Below are positions 46,398 to 57,799 of a DNA stretch of 64,000 nt, piece by piece. The notes beneath the pieces were generated by a model. That model was not told where the DNA came from. It searched no databases and worked only from the letters and a program-made list of their open reading frames with translations. A program made the translations under genes and the position numbers. The stretch comes from Siphonodentalium dalli (lineage: Eukaryota; Mollusca; Scaphopoda; Gadilida; Siphonodentaliidae). How positions within the stretch are numbered: the first letter of the stretch is position 1; each line of letters begins with the position of its first letter. Location: contig CP136069.1 of the NCBI GenBank assembly GCA_032622095.1, forward strand, positions 40,400,194 through 40,464,193. The letters run 5' to 3'.

Positions 46398-47585
46398 TTT
46401 TCCGAAGACCCATAACTCCGAACGTCCGATTCTCCGAAGGTCAGATTCTCCGACGCCCCGATTCCCCGAAAGCCCATAACTCCGAAGTACCGATTCTCCG
46501 AAATCCCATAACTCCGAAGACCCATAACTCCGAAAGCCCATAACTCCGAAGGCCTATAACTCCGAACGCCCATAACTCCGAAAGTATATAACTCCGAAGG
46601 GCCGATTCTCCGAAGGTCCGATTCTCCGAAGGTCCGATTCTCCGAAGATCATGTTTTATCGCTTATTAAATAGTGTACAGTCCAGTGGCGGGGTCAATGG
46701 GGCCCTATGGAAGACCGCCCCCCAAAAAACGTGTCAAATGTCATGTAAACGTCAGGAAATCCCTCCTAGGCATTCAAATATTCACAGTGTTCCTGCCCAG
46801 GGGAGCCCCCGGACCAACGATTGGGGGCGACCCCTCCCATGTATGCGCTCCCCAAATCAGGCTTTCGTGATATGCTTTCGGCATATCATATGCATGATAT
46901 ATCCCCCACATATTCCCCACATATGCTAATTAATGTGCACGCCTAAATGGGAACCCTGGCCCCGCCACTGGTGTGCACCGGGTATATTATAACGAAACGC
47001 TGCAAGAATGTCAGAGTAGCCTAACATGCACAGGGGCGACAAGTTCTTCCCCGTTCACCCCTGTACATTTTACTCTGGCATCTCATGGGCCAACGTAACG
47101 TTATAGTATCTGGTGTATAGTCAGTGGCGGGCCAGGATTCCCATTTAGGTGGGGGCAGTAGGAAAGTTTGAATATTTTGATGCCCCATGAACGATTTCCG
47201 GGCGTTTACATGACATTGGACATGTTTTGGTAGGGGCCCATATTGTCTGAACTAGCAAGTAGAGGTTTAATGGGGGCAGTGGGAATTTTGGGACCCCTTG
47301 GCTTCGCCACTGGACTGTACACTATTTAGTAAACGATAATACCCCGATAAAACAAAATCTTCGGAGAATCGGACCTTCGGAGAATCGGACCTTCGGAGTT
47401 ATGGGCCGTTGGAGAATCGGGCCTTCTGAGTTATAGGTCTTCGGAGTTATACGTCTTCGGATCTTCGGCCCTTCGGAGTTATGGGCTTTCGGGGAATCGG
47501 ATCTTCGGAGTTATGGGCCGTCGGAGAATCGGGTCTTCGGAGTTGTGGGCCTTCGTAGTAATAGGTCTTCGGAAAACCGGTCTGA
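46398..47585. mobile_element. Foldback element with minisatellite arms (TCCGAA type)
   Basis: The left arm 46398-46648 is an array of units of about 18 bp such as CCATAACTCCGAAGGCC and CGATTCTCCGAAGGTC; the right arm 47355-47580 is the same array inverted (CTTCGGAGTTATGGGCC). Between them a separate unit has its own inverted ends GTGTACAGTCCAGTGGCG (46674) and CGCCACTGGACTGTACAC (47306). Non-coding. Confidence 0.88.
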
Positions 47586-48094
47586 CACCGATGAATTCCC
47601 ACTGGCAGGAAGAAACTGAATAGAGTGATAGTCAAACTGAGCTGTGTGATATTTCAAATCTCAAACACGTACTTCAAAACATGAGAATAAAGTCATGTTA
47701 TGTGGCATAATGTATGAGTTTCTCGACAAAACGTTCTTGATAGAGATATCCCAAATCAGGATTTACTTTTATTTATGGAAATTGCTCAACTACAAAACTT
47801 GTGCCTTCGTACAAAGTCGGATTTCAATTGTGAGGAAAGTATAAACTATTTCCAATTTCTTTCACAGTTAAAGTGTTATTTACTGTATATAATGCATGTA
47901 TAGTTGTTTTTAGCCACTCCTGCAAAGTTTGTGCCATTTATTTTCTATTTTAAAATATATACAAATTGTTCTCGGAGTCTATATTGGAGTGGTTTGGTTA
48001 AACCCTAAGCTTCCATATTACTCACATGTCTTGATGCAAACAGTATCCATGATGCACGTATAATCTGGTATATTACGAAAGCACATTATGGCCA

Positions 48095-48970
48095 TCCGAA
48101 ACCCTACAGCACGCCCAAATATACAAGTACACAACTCGTTAGGGCCATCTGAAACCCCACGGCACCCCCAAATATACAAATACACAACTCGTTAGGGGTC
48201 ATCCGAAACACGACCGCACCCCCAAATATACAAATACACTACTCGTTATAACGACTTGAAAGTGGTTATAACGACTTCCAACAACTCGTTATAACGACTT
48301 CCAACAACTCGTTATAACGACTTCCAAGTCGTTATAACGACTTACTACTCGTTATAACGGCTTCCAATTATTAATAACTCTTTATAACTTCCGGCAAGCC
48401 GTTATAACGACTTGTAGCAATAAAATAAAAACAAGTCGTTATAACAACTTGTAAAACTACTTGTTTTTATTTCTAAAAGTCGTTATAGCGACTTGCAAGT
48501 CGTTATAACGAGTTGTAAATCATTATAACGACTTGGAAGTAGTTATAATGAGTTACTGGAAGTATAGTTATAACGACTTTCAAATCGTTATAACGAATTG
48601 TAAGTCGTTATAACGACTTGGATGTAGTTATAACAAGTTGTTGGAAGTCGTTGTAACGACTTGCAATTCGTTATAACGACTTCCAATAACTCGTTATAAC
48701 TACTTCCAAGTCGTTATAATGACTTATAACTTATAACTCATTATAACGACTTGCAAGTCGTTATAATGACTTCCGGCAAGTCGTTATACTGAGTTGTCGG
48801 AAGTCGTTATAACGACTTGTAGCAATAAAATAAAAACAAGTCGTTATAGCGACTTGTAAACTACTTGTTTTACTTCTACAAGTCGTTATAACGAGTTGTA
48901 AATCATTATAACAAGTCGTTATAACGAGTTGTGTATTTGTATATTTGGACATGCGTTGTGTTTCAGATGG
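48095..48970. mobile_element. Foldback element filled with AAGTCGTTATAACGACTT-type repeats
   Basis: The outer inverted sequence is ATATACAAATACACAACTCG at the left and ACGAGTTGTGTATTTGTATA at the right, with GAAACCC/TTTCAGATGG remnants. The interior 48235-48930 is an array of units of about 20 bp built on the palindrome AAGTCGTTATAACGACTT. The left end region is itself triplicated (48095-48250). Confidence 0.85.
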
Positions 48971-49929
48971 CGCTAATGCGCTTTCGTACGTATGTGACTA
49001 CAGACATCTGACAATCATGTACTTATAATAAATTCAGTCAGAAAACACAGATAATAATAAATAGCGCTCACCCCTGACAAGAGCATGTAATCGATCAGTT
49101 CTTAAGGGTCAGATGCACGTTTTGCCAAAATTTCCTGGTATTTCAAAATGTATTTTCTCATAATCTGTCAGGAATATCTTTGTGACATTTGTTACAAGCG
49201 ACTATTGTGGCACAATGTTTATGAACAATCCATTGGATAGTATAACTTAATTTACTTTACTTTAGGGGATGCAACATATTTAAAAGTTCACTATTTTCCG
49301 GTAACTGCACGCTTTATTCTTCATTATAATATAGGGGGTATGATGTTATAATACGCAATTAAAAATCTAACTCAACATTATGATACAAATGAAGCATCAT
49401 CAAATAGAGCCAAGACAATAAGCGATTATGTGATTTGAGTGTTGTGTGAAATTATTAATTATTCTAGCAGTTCTTGGTACCGAAAGAGACAAAAAAGAAC
49501 ATTTTATTGTCAACCTCTGAAATGTATTAAAATCCATTGTTTTTATCGTCTCTTAATAATTGATCAGATTCCATATACAACGACGATGATGATATGTGCA
49601 ATTCAAGATTTTTCGCGAAATCTATCCAGAGAAATTCTTTGTTGAAAATATCTTGCCATTTTTGGCTCAATCGTGTGTCTCCCCCTTAACATAGTGATAC
49701 AAACAGGTCAAAACACTAAACACAGGCAGTGGAGTTAGTGCTACCTTGAGCTTCAAATTACTACGACACTGAACGACATACGATATGTTGGTAGTTATCA
49801 TTACAATAAAACAATTATGGCTTCAACTTCTATTGTTTTGAATTAGTTTGCCATATTTATACTTAGAGACTTATTTAGTTAACATAGAATGCACCGAAAT
49901 ATATTGACAGTGGAGTTTATTCCGAGAGT

Positions 49930-50075
49930 TTTTAATTTCGTGTTTCTATGGGGATGGTGTCGAATAACGGTCGGAAAAACTTCCAAAAAAGGAAATAAAA
50001 ATTGGGTTGCGGGATGGGTGGGTAAAATGTTTTCCGACCACCTCTGCCTTCCTTATTTAAACTGTACGGTGCTGT
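49930..50075. repeat. Fragment related to the arm of the 26.8-28.4 kb foldback
   Basis: Shares CGGTCGGAAAAACTTCC, GGGTGGGT and TTTTTCCGACC-type motifs and ends in TTATTTAAACTG. 48971-49929 shows nothing I can support. Confidence 0.45.
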
Positions 50076-50303
50076 GATGTCAATTAAAAATTAACAACTA
50101 TAGCTTGTTACTGTTAATAAAAATTGGGGAAAATCTTAATTTGAATATTGATCAGCTGGCTGATGTCAACAGAAAGAGGCGAATAACTAAATGACATAGA
50201 AGCACATGTATTTCTACGCATGACTCATATTCACACATTTGAGTATTTAGGTCAGTCAGTATGGGGATACATTTTAAACGTAACGAACAGAGTAGCGATA
50301 CTA

Positions 50304-50634
50304 TGAACATGACTTTCGGAACTTATTCCCTATTCCTTATTCGCAAAAAATGTACTTTCGGTCAATTTGACGGCATGGTTGGGTGGCCCGCCCCAAATAT
50401 CCCATATAAACATCCAACCCTCACCCCGCACCACCGGGTGTTACCACCCCGAGGGGATGAAATTGGTGTAAGGATCATTTTCGACAACTGACTGAGGGGT
50501 GGGCTGTTTCTTGTGGGTATTTGGGGCGGGCCACACACCCATGATGACATCAAATTGACAGAAAGGTACACATTTGCGAATAAGGAATAAGGGATAGGGG
50601 ATAGGGAATAAGTTCCAAATTTAGTCATGTTCAT
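50304..50634. mobile_element. Foldback element, about 330 bp
   Basis: The left arm AACATGACTTTCGGAACTTA then TTCCTTATTCGCAAA, and the right arm TTTGCGAATAAGGAATAAGG ... AGTCATGTT; inner arms share TGGGTGGCCCGCCCCAAATA and its complement. Confidence 0.85.
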
Positions 50635-50727
50635 GCAATACTAGTAATATAATTTGTTTATTCTCTGCTATATATGTTATCGTTCGCGATGTCTATCGCT
50701 ACTATAACAATGTCACAGGGAATACAT

Positions 50728-51035
50728 TTAAAGATGTATAATCCGATTAAGCGCCCCTCAATTACTATTTATTTGGTTCTGGGGGTAAAAATCTTGATTC
50801 GAGCCGAGGAACCCACCTATCAAAGCTCAGAGTTATTATATATCGATTTTTGAAATCTAATATTTTTCACCATCGAGACTTATTAGTGGCCCAGTAAAAA
50901 GTCGACGAGCCGATGGTCTCGGATCGAATTTCGGATGAAGATGGAAAACTCTAAAATCAAGAGGCTTTGTGTTGATAATAAGGCCAAATTTCGTCGAAAA
51001 ACATGTTGATAAATAACACGATATTTATCGATATA
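50728..51035. mobile_element. TTAA MITE, family 2, 3'-truncated copy f
   Basis: Left end TTAAAGATGTATAATCCGAT, closely similar to copy e through GCCAAATTTCGTCGAAAAAC, then stops near 51035. Confidence 0.8.
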
Positions 51036-51184
51036 ATGTTGGCATCCGGTCTCAAATTGGTAGCTGTGCTATACATTGCATATGATTGTGTTTATACAAT
51101 TATCTAGCTTCCATTTTATCACGAAAATAATCTATGGGCAGCCATTCGGTCGGAAATTACATGAAATAAAAGTTAATGGTGGCT

Positions 51185-51850
51185 TGTAAAAACAATAGTC
51201 TTCATTTTTAAACCAATGGTCGTTCTTTGATTCTATAAGAGACAATTCCGTTTCAATAGATATAGATTCAAACCCAATAGTCTCCATTTTCAAACCAATG
51301 GTCGTTCTTGGATTCTATAAGAGACAATTCCGTTTCAATAGATATAGATTCAAACCAAATAGTCTCTATTTTCAAACCAATAATCGTTCTTGGATTCAAT
51401 AAGAGACAGTTCCGTTTTAATAGATAAAGATTCATGAATAATCAATGTTGACCGATGCAAAATTAATGTTCTATTTTAATTTAATAGCGTTCACTGTTCA
51501 ACTAATATCTAATAACACACAATTAGTAAGATTCGCGCATATTCAATAAACGAACATTCCGTTTCAATGGCCATATTTTCTTAATCAATAAAGATATTTC
51601 AACATCCAATAGTCTCCATTTTCAAACTAATAGTCGTTCTTGGATTCAATAAGAGACATTCCGTTTTAATAGATATATTTTCTTAATCAATAGAATCTAT
51701 TTCAAAACCAATAGCCGTTCCTGGATTCAATTAGAGACAAATCTACTATTTCCGGTCAAACCAATGAATAATAATTGAAGATTATTAACATCCGTTTACA
51801 AACCAATGATCATTTCTCGAATTAATAACATCCGTTTACAAACCAATGAT
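51185..51850. repeat. ~82-bp tandem repeat, partly decayed
   Basis: AAACCAATGGTCGTTCTT recurs at about 51210, 51292 and 51374 in steps of 82 bp, with decayed copies near 51630 and 51700; each unit holds AAGAGACAATTCCGTTTCAA. 51851-52270 shows nothing but a C-run near 51970. Confidence 0.88.
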
Positions 51851-52283
51851 CAATTCTTAAACCAATGAACGCTAGGGTCGCCACCAATCTCAAATTAACG
51901 ATAGGAGCGCCACCATGAATCTTGTTGGAGTCACCAAACTGTAAACTTCGTGACGTCAACATGGGATACCCCCCCCCCCCCTGCCAACAAAAAATGCATG
52001 TTCTCGAACATTTTCGCGTCAGAAAGTGACCCTGAACATGAAAACTGCGATGATATACGGACTGTGGACTATATCCTGTACCTGTAGCAGATACCGAAGG
52101 TCCAGTTGAGAGCTTGTTTTTAATATTGTCATTATTATTGAAGATCTGACTTAAGCAACCGAATTTGAGGACTGTACTAGTATGATGTTGTTCACTTGAT
52201 GTATCACTCATTCACAGTTCACTGTCAGTATCTGAAATCACTGTCAATATTACTGTGATTATCACTGTTCCCAACTGACCTAC

Positions 52284-52995
52284 ATGTACCAGCTCAGAAA
52301 CCAGATCATACAAAGCGTCACTCAATCACCATATCTTGGAGTCATGCTCTCAAACGATATGAAATGGTTGCCACAGATAGACAAGATCACGAAGAAGGCT
52401 AACAGCACGCTCGGCTTCATCAGAAGAAACCTTAGGAAGGCACCATTCAAGAGTAAATGCGTAGCGTATGGGACACTCGTAAGATCGTCGCTGGAATACG
52501 CAGCCGTCATGTGGGATCCTCACCAGCAGCAGAACATCGACGCCCTGGAGAGAATACAGAGAGGAGCTGTACGGCTCATGACCGGCAATTACCAATCGAA
52601 GGACATGGCCAAACTGATGAATGACTGCGAGATAAGACCACTCGAAGAAAGAAGGAACGACCACTTTGACCAGAGGCTGGAGCTCTTTCAAAAGATGGAT
52701 AAGGGGCAGGTGTCGGCTGTAAACACTCAGTGCTTAATTAAACCAAAAATGGTGGGCAGAAAAATCCGAGCCAAGAAATTTGCAGATTTCAGTGCCACAA
52801 ATATAGTCTCAAAACAGGAATGTAATAATTCACTGTCCTACCGGTAAGAGCCACTGGTCACAAACTCTGCTGAATACTCAAATTCATTCTTCCCACGGAT
52901 AATTATTCAGTGGAACACTCTAAACGAGATGGACGCATGCGAAATTCAAAATAGAACAGCAGCGGACAACTCAACAGTCCCGCAAAGAACATAAT
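52284..52995 (+). mobile_element. LINE reverse-transcriptase C-terminal fragment
   Basis: An intact 187-aa frame (52284-52847) plus an in-frame continuation after one stop. Reads SPYLGVMLSNDMKWLPQIDK, LGFIRRNLRKAPF, LVRSSLEYAAVMWDP, ALERIQRGAVRLMTGNY, then SFFPRIIIQWNTL after the stop at 52845. This is the thumb/connection part that follows the RT active site in jockey/CR1-type LINEs; the catalytic domain is absent. A 5'-truncated dead copy, not a host gene. Confidence 0.88.
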
Positions 52996-53350
52996 TCTCT
53001 CTCTCCCGGCGTTCTACACATCTGCGAGGATCATACGCCGTACACCATCCAGATCCAGATGCAGGGATTGTCTGTCAAAATCCGGTGGATAACTTAGGAT
53101 GTGTTCGACAAGTACTAACAACAGCAGTATGAATATGATTATGTCAACAATAACAACAACAACAACATCTCTAACACCGTAAGATAATCATTCGATCTAC
53201 TGTGTAGTGCGTACTAGCACTGTACATTGCGACGACTTCTTCTGAAAACAACCATTGAGTGGAACCGCTTCAAACAGTCAGATGTTGATTCAGGCGATCA
53301 GTAATATTGAATGTCTGAAGGATTTATTAAATATGGATTCTATTTTCTAG

Positions 53351-53483
53351 ACGTTTCATACGAGCGTCGTGGAATCGGATTCTGAACATTGCTGGAGTAT
53401 TGATCAAGTAAACCTGACAGTGCGAAGAGCACTTCAGAACTCAATCATAAGCCAACTAGAACAGAGGTCATGTCAACTTACAG
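53351..53483 (+). CDS. Candidate exon of an unknown gene
   Basis: An open stretch between a good acceptor (TTCTATTTTCTAG) and a weak donor (ACAG|GTTGCA), encoding about 44 residues reading TFHTSVVESDSEHCWSIDQV and onward. Hydrophilic, two Cys, no recognised family. No partner exon could be joined in the window. It could be a first NRF-domain exon of a second gene or chance. Confidence 0.25.
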
Positions 53484-53639
53484 GTTGCATTATACATGCA
53501 TATATTGTGACCACATAAATCATATATACAACTGCAGTGACTTCTTCATTATTTCAGTATTTGATACCATAACCATGGTCGTTCCATAGTAATCCATACC
53601 ATAATTTTTGGTTTTACATAACGGTAGGGTACCGGATTG

Positions 53640-54620
53640 TTTGGTTACTTTTTTTTATTTTGTACTTTGTAGAAAATCATTTATTTGTTTCCATATGGTG
53701 TGACATACATGTAGTAACATGGTACAAAATGACCAATTGATTTCCTACATGGTACGAAACGACCAAACAATAAGGTATGAAACTACCAAAAATATGGTAC
53801 GAAACTACCAAAAATATGGTACGAAATGACTTAAGATGATACAAAACGTCCTGTACCCATTTACATCTCCTCGGCAAGGGGAACAACGAGACATTGACCC
53901 TGTAGACTAGCAGCGCCAACATCGTTGGTTTGATATAAGGCCCTATATCACCCTGATGTAACCTCATATCACAATCAGCCTGACGACGAAGGTTGATATG
54001 AGGCCATTGAGGACTGAAATCAGGCCTATAATATCAAACCAACCAAGTAATACCCTACATGTATCTATTAATTACGGTAGTTCGCCTCTTAGTAACAGTG
54101 TAATATTGACAACTTTTTCTAATGAGTGACATCACAAAAAATTGGTATCTATGCCTATTCTAATAGTGAAATAGAATTACACCATGTCAAAGCCATACCG
54201 TGTATTACTCAGATCGTGATGTCATAAAATGATATTACTCGATTTAGGGCAAATTGAAGTGATATTCAGCTAAGTACAAATGGAGTTTGATAACAAGCCA
54301 TATCGTGCAAAAATGTCATATCTAATTAATAATTTTCGAACAAATTTTGGACCGATATACTTTTACCCTGTAGCCATCTGTAGGAAACTTCCTTCCAAGG
54401 GGGTGCTGTCGGAACATACATGTATCAAGGTGGACCCCCTCCCCAATGGGAGACTCGTATCCATGCCCATTGGAAATAAATGATAATGTGCAATGGATGA
54501 ATAGGTTGCTGGCATTTCATACCATGGAAGTTTGACATGGAGATGTTTCGCACCAGGGTTCTGGACATTTCATACCAGTTCCTGTATCATTTCGACAATT
54601 CGTACCTTTGAGTATACCGG
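53640..54620. mobile_element. Foldback-like element with GGTACGAAA-type arms
   Basis: The left arm 53690-53850 repeats ATGGTACGAAACGACCA and relatives in steps of about 20 bp; the right arm 54510-54610 has the complement type (ATTTCATACCAG, CATTTCGACAATTCGTACC). About 650 bp of single-copy DNA lies between. A related fragment is at 55270-55320. Confidence 0.6.
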
Positions 54621-54642
54621 TATTATTTAAAAAAAAATGACA

Positions 54643-55080
54643 TTAAAGGTACTCAGTCCGATTCGATGGTTCCCATATCATCATATTTCAACAACAACAA
54701 CACCATTTTTTTAAATGCCACTTCGTTTACCAGAATCGATTAATGCCCCAAAAATAATGCTAACCAGTCAAATATAGTATACAATTGCCCAAAACCTGTT
54801 ATTTATCAATATTTTGTTCAATGAAATTTTGCGGGTTTGTCAAATATCTGACACAACAAAAGCCACTTGCTTTTTGAGTTATCCATCTTCATCCGTCCTC
54901 TTTCGACTTTTTATTGGGCCACTAAAAATTATCGATGGTAAAAAATAATAGATTTCAAAAATCAATATCTGATCATTCTCAGCTTTGATGGGTGGGTTCC
55001 TCAACTCAAATCACATATGTTTTACCCGAAGCCAAGGAAATAGTAATATTCAAGCGTTAATTCGGATTATGCATCTTTAA
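54643..55080. mobile_element. TTAA MITE, family 2, copy g
   Basis: TTAA flanks; left AGGTACTCAGTCCGATTCG, right the variant CGGATTATGCATCT. The orientation is opposite to copy e, which has the GATGCATAATCCG end at the left. Confidence 0.88.
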
Positions 55081-55683
55081 CTTTGTCGCGACAATTTCGA
55101 TTGGTTCATTTTGTTTCGAAAAAAAGAAAAGAAATATGTTAACATGTAAATGTTGGGTTGTCATCATCACGAACGTTAAATCATGATCATGTACACTCTC
55201 ATTAAGTTAACACGATTAATATAATTTTTCACATGTACGAATGACCATTCATCATTTTTGGGAATCAATGAAACATACCAATATATGGTGTGAAATGACC
55301 AAAAACATGGTACGAAACAATTAAATGTGTCATTCAAATCAAGGGTACAAACTGGCCATAGTAGGAAAAGTCGTTTGAGCCATCCAACAGACCTGGGTGA
55401 ATCGCTTGGGCGATCGGTTTTCCACAGTAAGGATGCATCTTGGAAGAGGGGAGTCAATCTAATTAACTGTTATCTATAACCAATACTTAAAAACAATAAC
55501 ATTTTATTCTGATTTTTTTTGAAACACACAGAATAATTATTTATTGAGAATATTCAATATAAACATATACAAATTCTCAAACAAAGGGAATTTCAATGTT
55601 CAAGAAATTTAGAGTCCCCTCTTACTTATGGGAGGCCCTTTTCACATTTATTATTTATTTGCGCTCAAGCACAAATATTAAGC

Positions 55684-56276
55684 TTAAAGGGGTACTGTAC
55701 GCCATTTTCATTAAATTTCCGGTGACAACAACGATCTAATATCGATAATATATAGAAACATAAGTAATTTGAGTCGAAGATGTATTCTGTAAACGCTCAG
55801 GTTAATAGGCTATCTTAAAATTTAATAATTTAAAAGTTAAAATAATTTGATATAAATTGAATTTATGACTGGAGCCATAAAATGGCGTCAATTACATTAC
55901 GAATTTGCGTAATCAAATAAAGTAAATGAGGGATACTGGCTTGTTAAACCGATCGCACACACGATCGCTTAAAATATTATGATGATACGGGGAGAACACT
56001 CAAGCCACTCACTGACTAGCGACGATACAATAACTTAAATGATTATATGGGACTAGTATGCCTATAATATAACTTTTATTTGATTCATTTGGTTGAAAAC
56101 TGTTCAAAAATTACTCAACAACGACAATTTGTATTTTTGCATTCCGGTAAATTTGTCATCCGTAACACTACTTCGTACTCAACAGACTTTCAAATAATGA
56201 AAAAAGTGTTACCTTATTCTCAGACTCGGAGACTATAGAAACCAACAACAACATTTGGCGTACAGTACCCCTTTAA
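55684..56276. mobile_element. TTAA MITE, family 4 (AGGGGTACTGTACGCCA ends)
   Basis: TTAA flanks, TIRs AGGGGTACTGTACGCCA and TGGCGTACAGTACCCCT, 593 bp, no coding capacity. It is inserted in a GCTTAAGC site inside a CGCTTAAGC-repeat region: AAGC precedes it and GCGAATG follows. 55081-55683 holds only AT-rich DNA and one TTTGCGCTCAAGCACAAA motif. Confidence 0.88.
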
Positions 56277-56400
56277 GCGAATGTCATTTGCGCTTGAGCA
56301 CAAATATGTGTCTATCAATTTGTTTGCGCTTAAGTGAAAATCATTTGCGCTTAAGTGTAATTGCTTTGCGCTTAAGTGCAAATACCTAACACTCCTTTAC
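56277..56400. repeat. TTTGCGCTTAAGTGCAAA-type repeats, block 1
   Basis: Imperfect palindromic motifs TTTGCGCTTAAGTGAAAA, TTTGCGCTTAAGTGTAAT and TTTGCGCTTAAGTGCAAA in close succession; further copies at 55658-55680, 57333-57385 and 63840-63950. Confidence 0.85.
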
Positions 56401-56479
56401 TTCCCTCTGATTGTGAATGATGGAGTCCATCTCATAGTATATTATTATGGGCCCATAGTAGTAGCCCATACAGACTCGA

Positions 56480-56870
56480 AAGTTGAAAAGTCAAAAGCAT
56501 CTCTGTCTCTGGTGTCCCAAAAATTGGTGCCTCATTCCCAAAGCTCTAGTATATTTTATTAAAGGGACATCTCCTGCACAAATATATACCATTTCCATGG
56601 TCATAGAAGGGGAATTAGGGGTTACTGGTGGCTTGCTTCCCTCGTGGTGTACATGTACATGTACTTATTGAACAGAAATAGGGGAAAAACATATTTTCAT
56701 ATTATCAGCATCCCTGTCCCTAAGAATTTGTGCCTCCATCCCAGAGATCTATTACATTTTATAAAAGAGACATATTCTGTACAGATATATACCATTTCCA
56801 TGGTCATAAAAGGTACTGGTATCTAGGGATCACTGGGGATTGCTTCCCTTGTATGATGGGCCTACAGGTA
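56480..56870. repeat. Diverged ~220-bp tandem duplication
   Basis: Two copies share ATATATACCATTTCCATGGT (56581 and 56785), AAAGCATCTCTGTC/ATCAGCATCCCTGTC and CCCAAAG/CCCAGAG starts. No coding call. Confidence 0.7.
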
Positions 56871-56887
56871 TATAGACTTGAGTGCAA

Positions 56888-57330
56888 GCCTGCAAATAGC
56901 GTGTCTGTCATTTGTAGAATGAGGTCAACAGAGGGTGAATATAGTGACGCTACACCGCATAGTGGGCTAGCATCACTAAATTTACCTACCCTCTGGGGGC
57001 CTCATTCTGCTTAGGGCCCTCAACTGCTATGGCAGTCCTAGGATAAGATTGAAGTTCCCCAGTTGAAGTTGGTGATGTTCACCCATTTGGAGCCTCGATT
57101 ATGGATTTTATCTTCTGCAAATTAGGGGATATAGAAACTTCCCAGATGGGAAAACGTAACTAAAACAATGTTAATTTGATACCATAGTTACCTCCCAGAA
57201 AATGAGGCCTAAGCAGAATGAGGTCCCCAGAGGGTGAATTTAGTTATGCTAGCCCGCTATGCAGGGTAGCATCACTAAATTCACCCTCTGTGGACCTCAT
57301 TCTGCAAATGACAGACACGCTATTTGCAGA
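56888..57330. mobile_element. Foldback element, copy 2 of the family at 9400
   Basis: The arms CCTGCAAATAGCGTGTCTGT ... GAATGAGGTC pair with GACCTCATTCTGCAAATGAC at the right. Each arm holds a smaller palindrome around GGGTGAATTTAGT and GGGCTAGCATCACTAAAT. The centre matches 9540-9700 closely (GATTGAAGTTCCCC, ATTAGGGGATATAGAAACT). Confidence 0.9.
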
Positions 57331-57332
57331 CT

Positions 57333-57385
57333 TAAGCGCAAATGATTTGTGATTAAACGTAAAATATTTGCACTTAAGCGCAAAA
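57333..57385. repeat. Further CTTAAGCGCAAA motifs
   Basis: Three copies directly right of the foldback element, so the foldback is also embedded in this repeat. 57386-57790 shows nothing I can support. Confidence 0.75.
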
Positions 57386-57799
57386 ATTCATATGTAATTG
57401 TATGTCATAATTTGCAAAGTTCTGTCCAATTCTTGTTAAAATATGACTAGATTCATAATGGTGATATTTGGTTAAATTTCATACCGAGTTATATATAATC
57501 GAATTGTTGAGGGATCGCGGGAGGGACTTGGATCATACGAATGACATATATTCATTGCTCCAATTATCTCTTAACATGAGCAATACAAAATGAAGTCACA
57601 TTTCCGAACCAGTTCCATACAGCAGAACCTGATCTAGAAGATATTAGCGAAAAAACGTCAAATTCCCTCTTTCAGCTGTCATTTTGACGACCATCTTGGG
57701 CGGGGAGTTCCAATTTACCCTTAAAATGTGGCATTATATCTCTCAGAGTCATACGAACTGAATATGCCTAATTTTAAATCGTATATTTCATGGTGAGAT

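Noticed and set aside
46651-46929. 92-aa frame in the centre of the foldback element as a transposase remnant
   Set aside because: Proline-rich translation without catalytic motif; the region is bounded by inverted repeats and looks non-coding.
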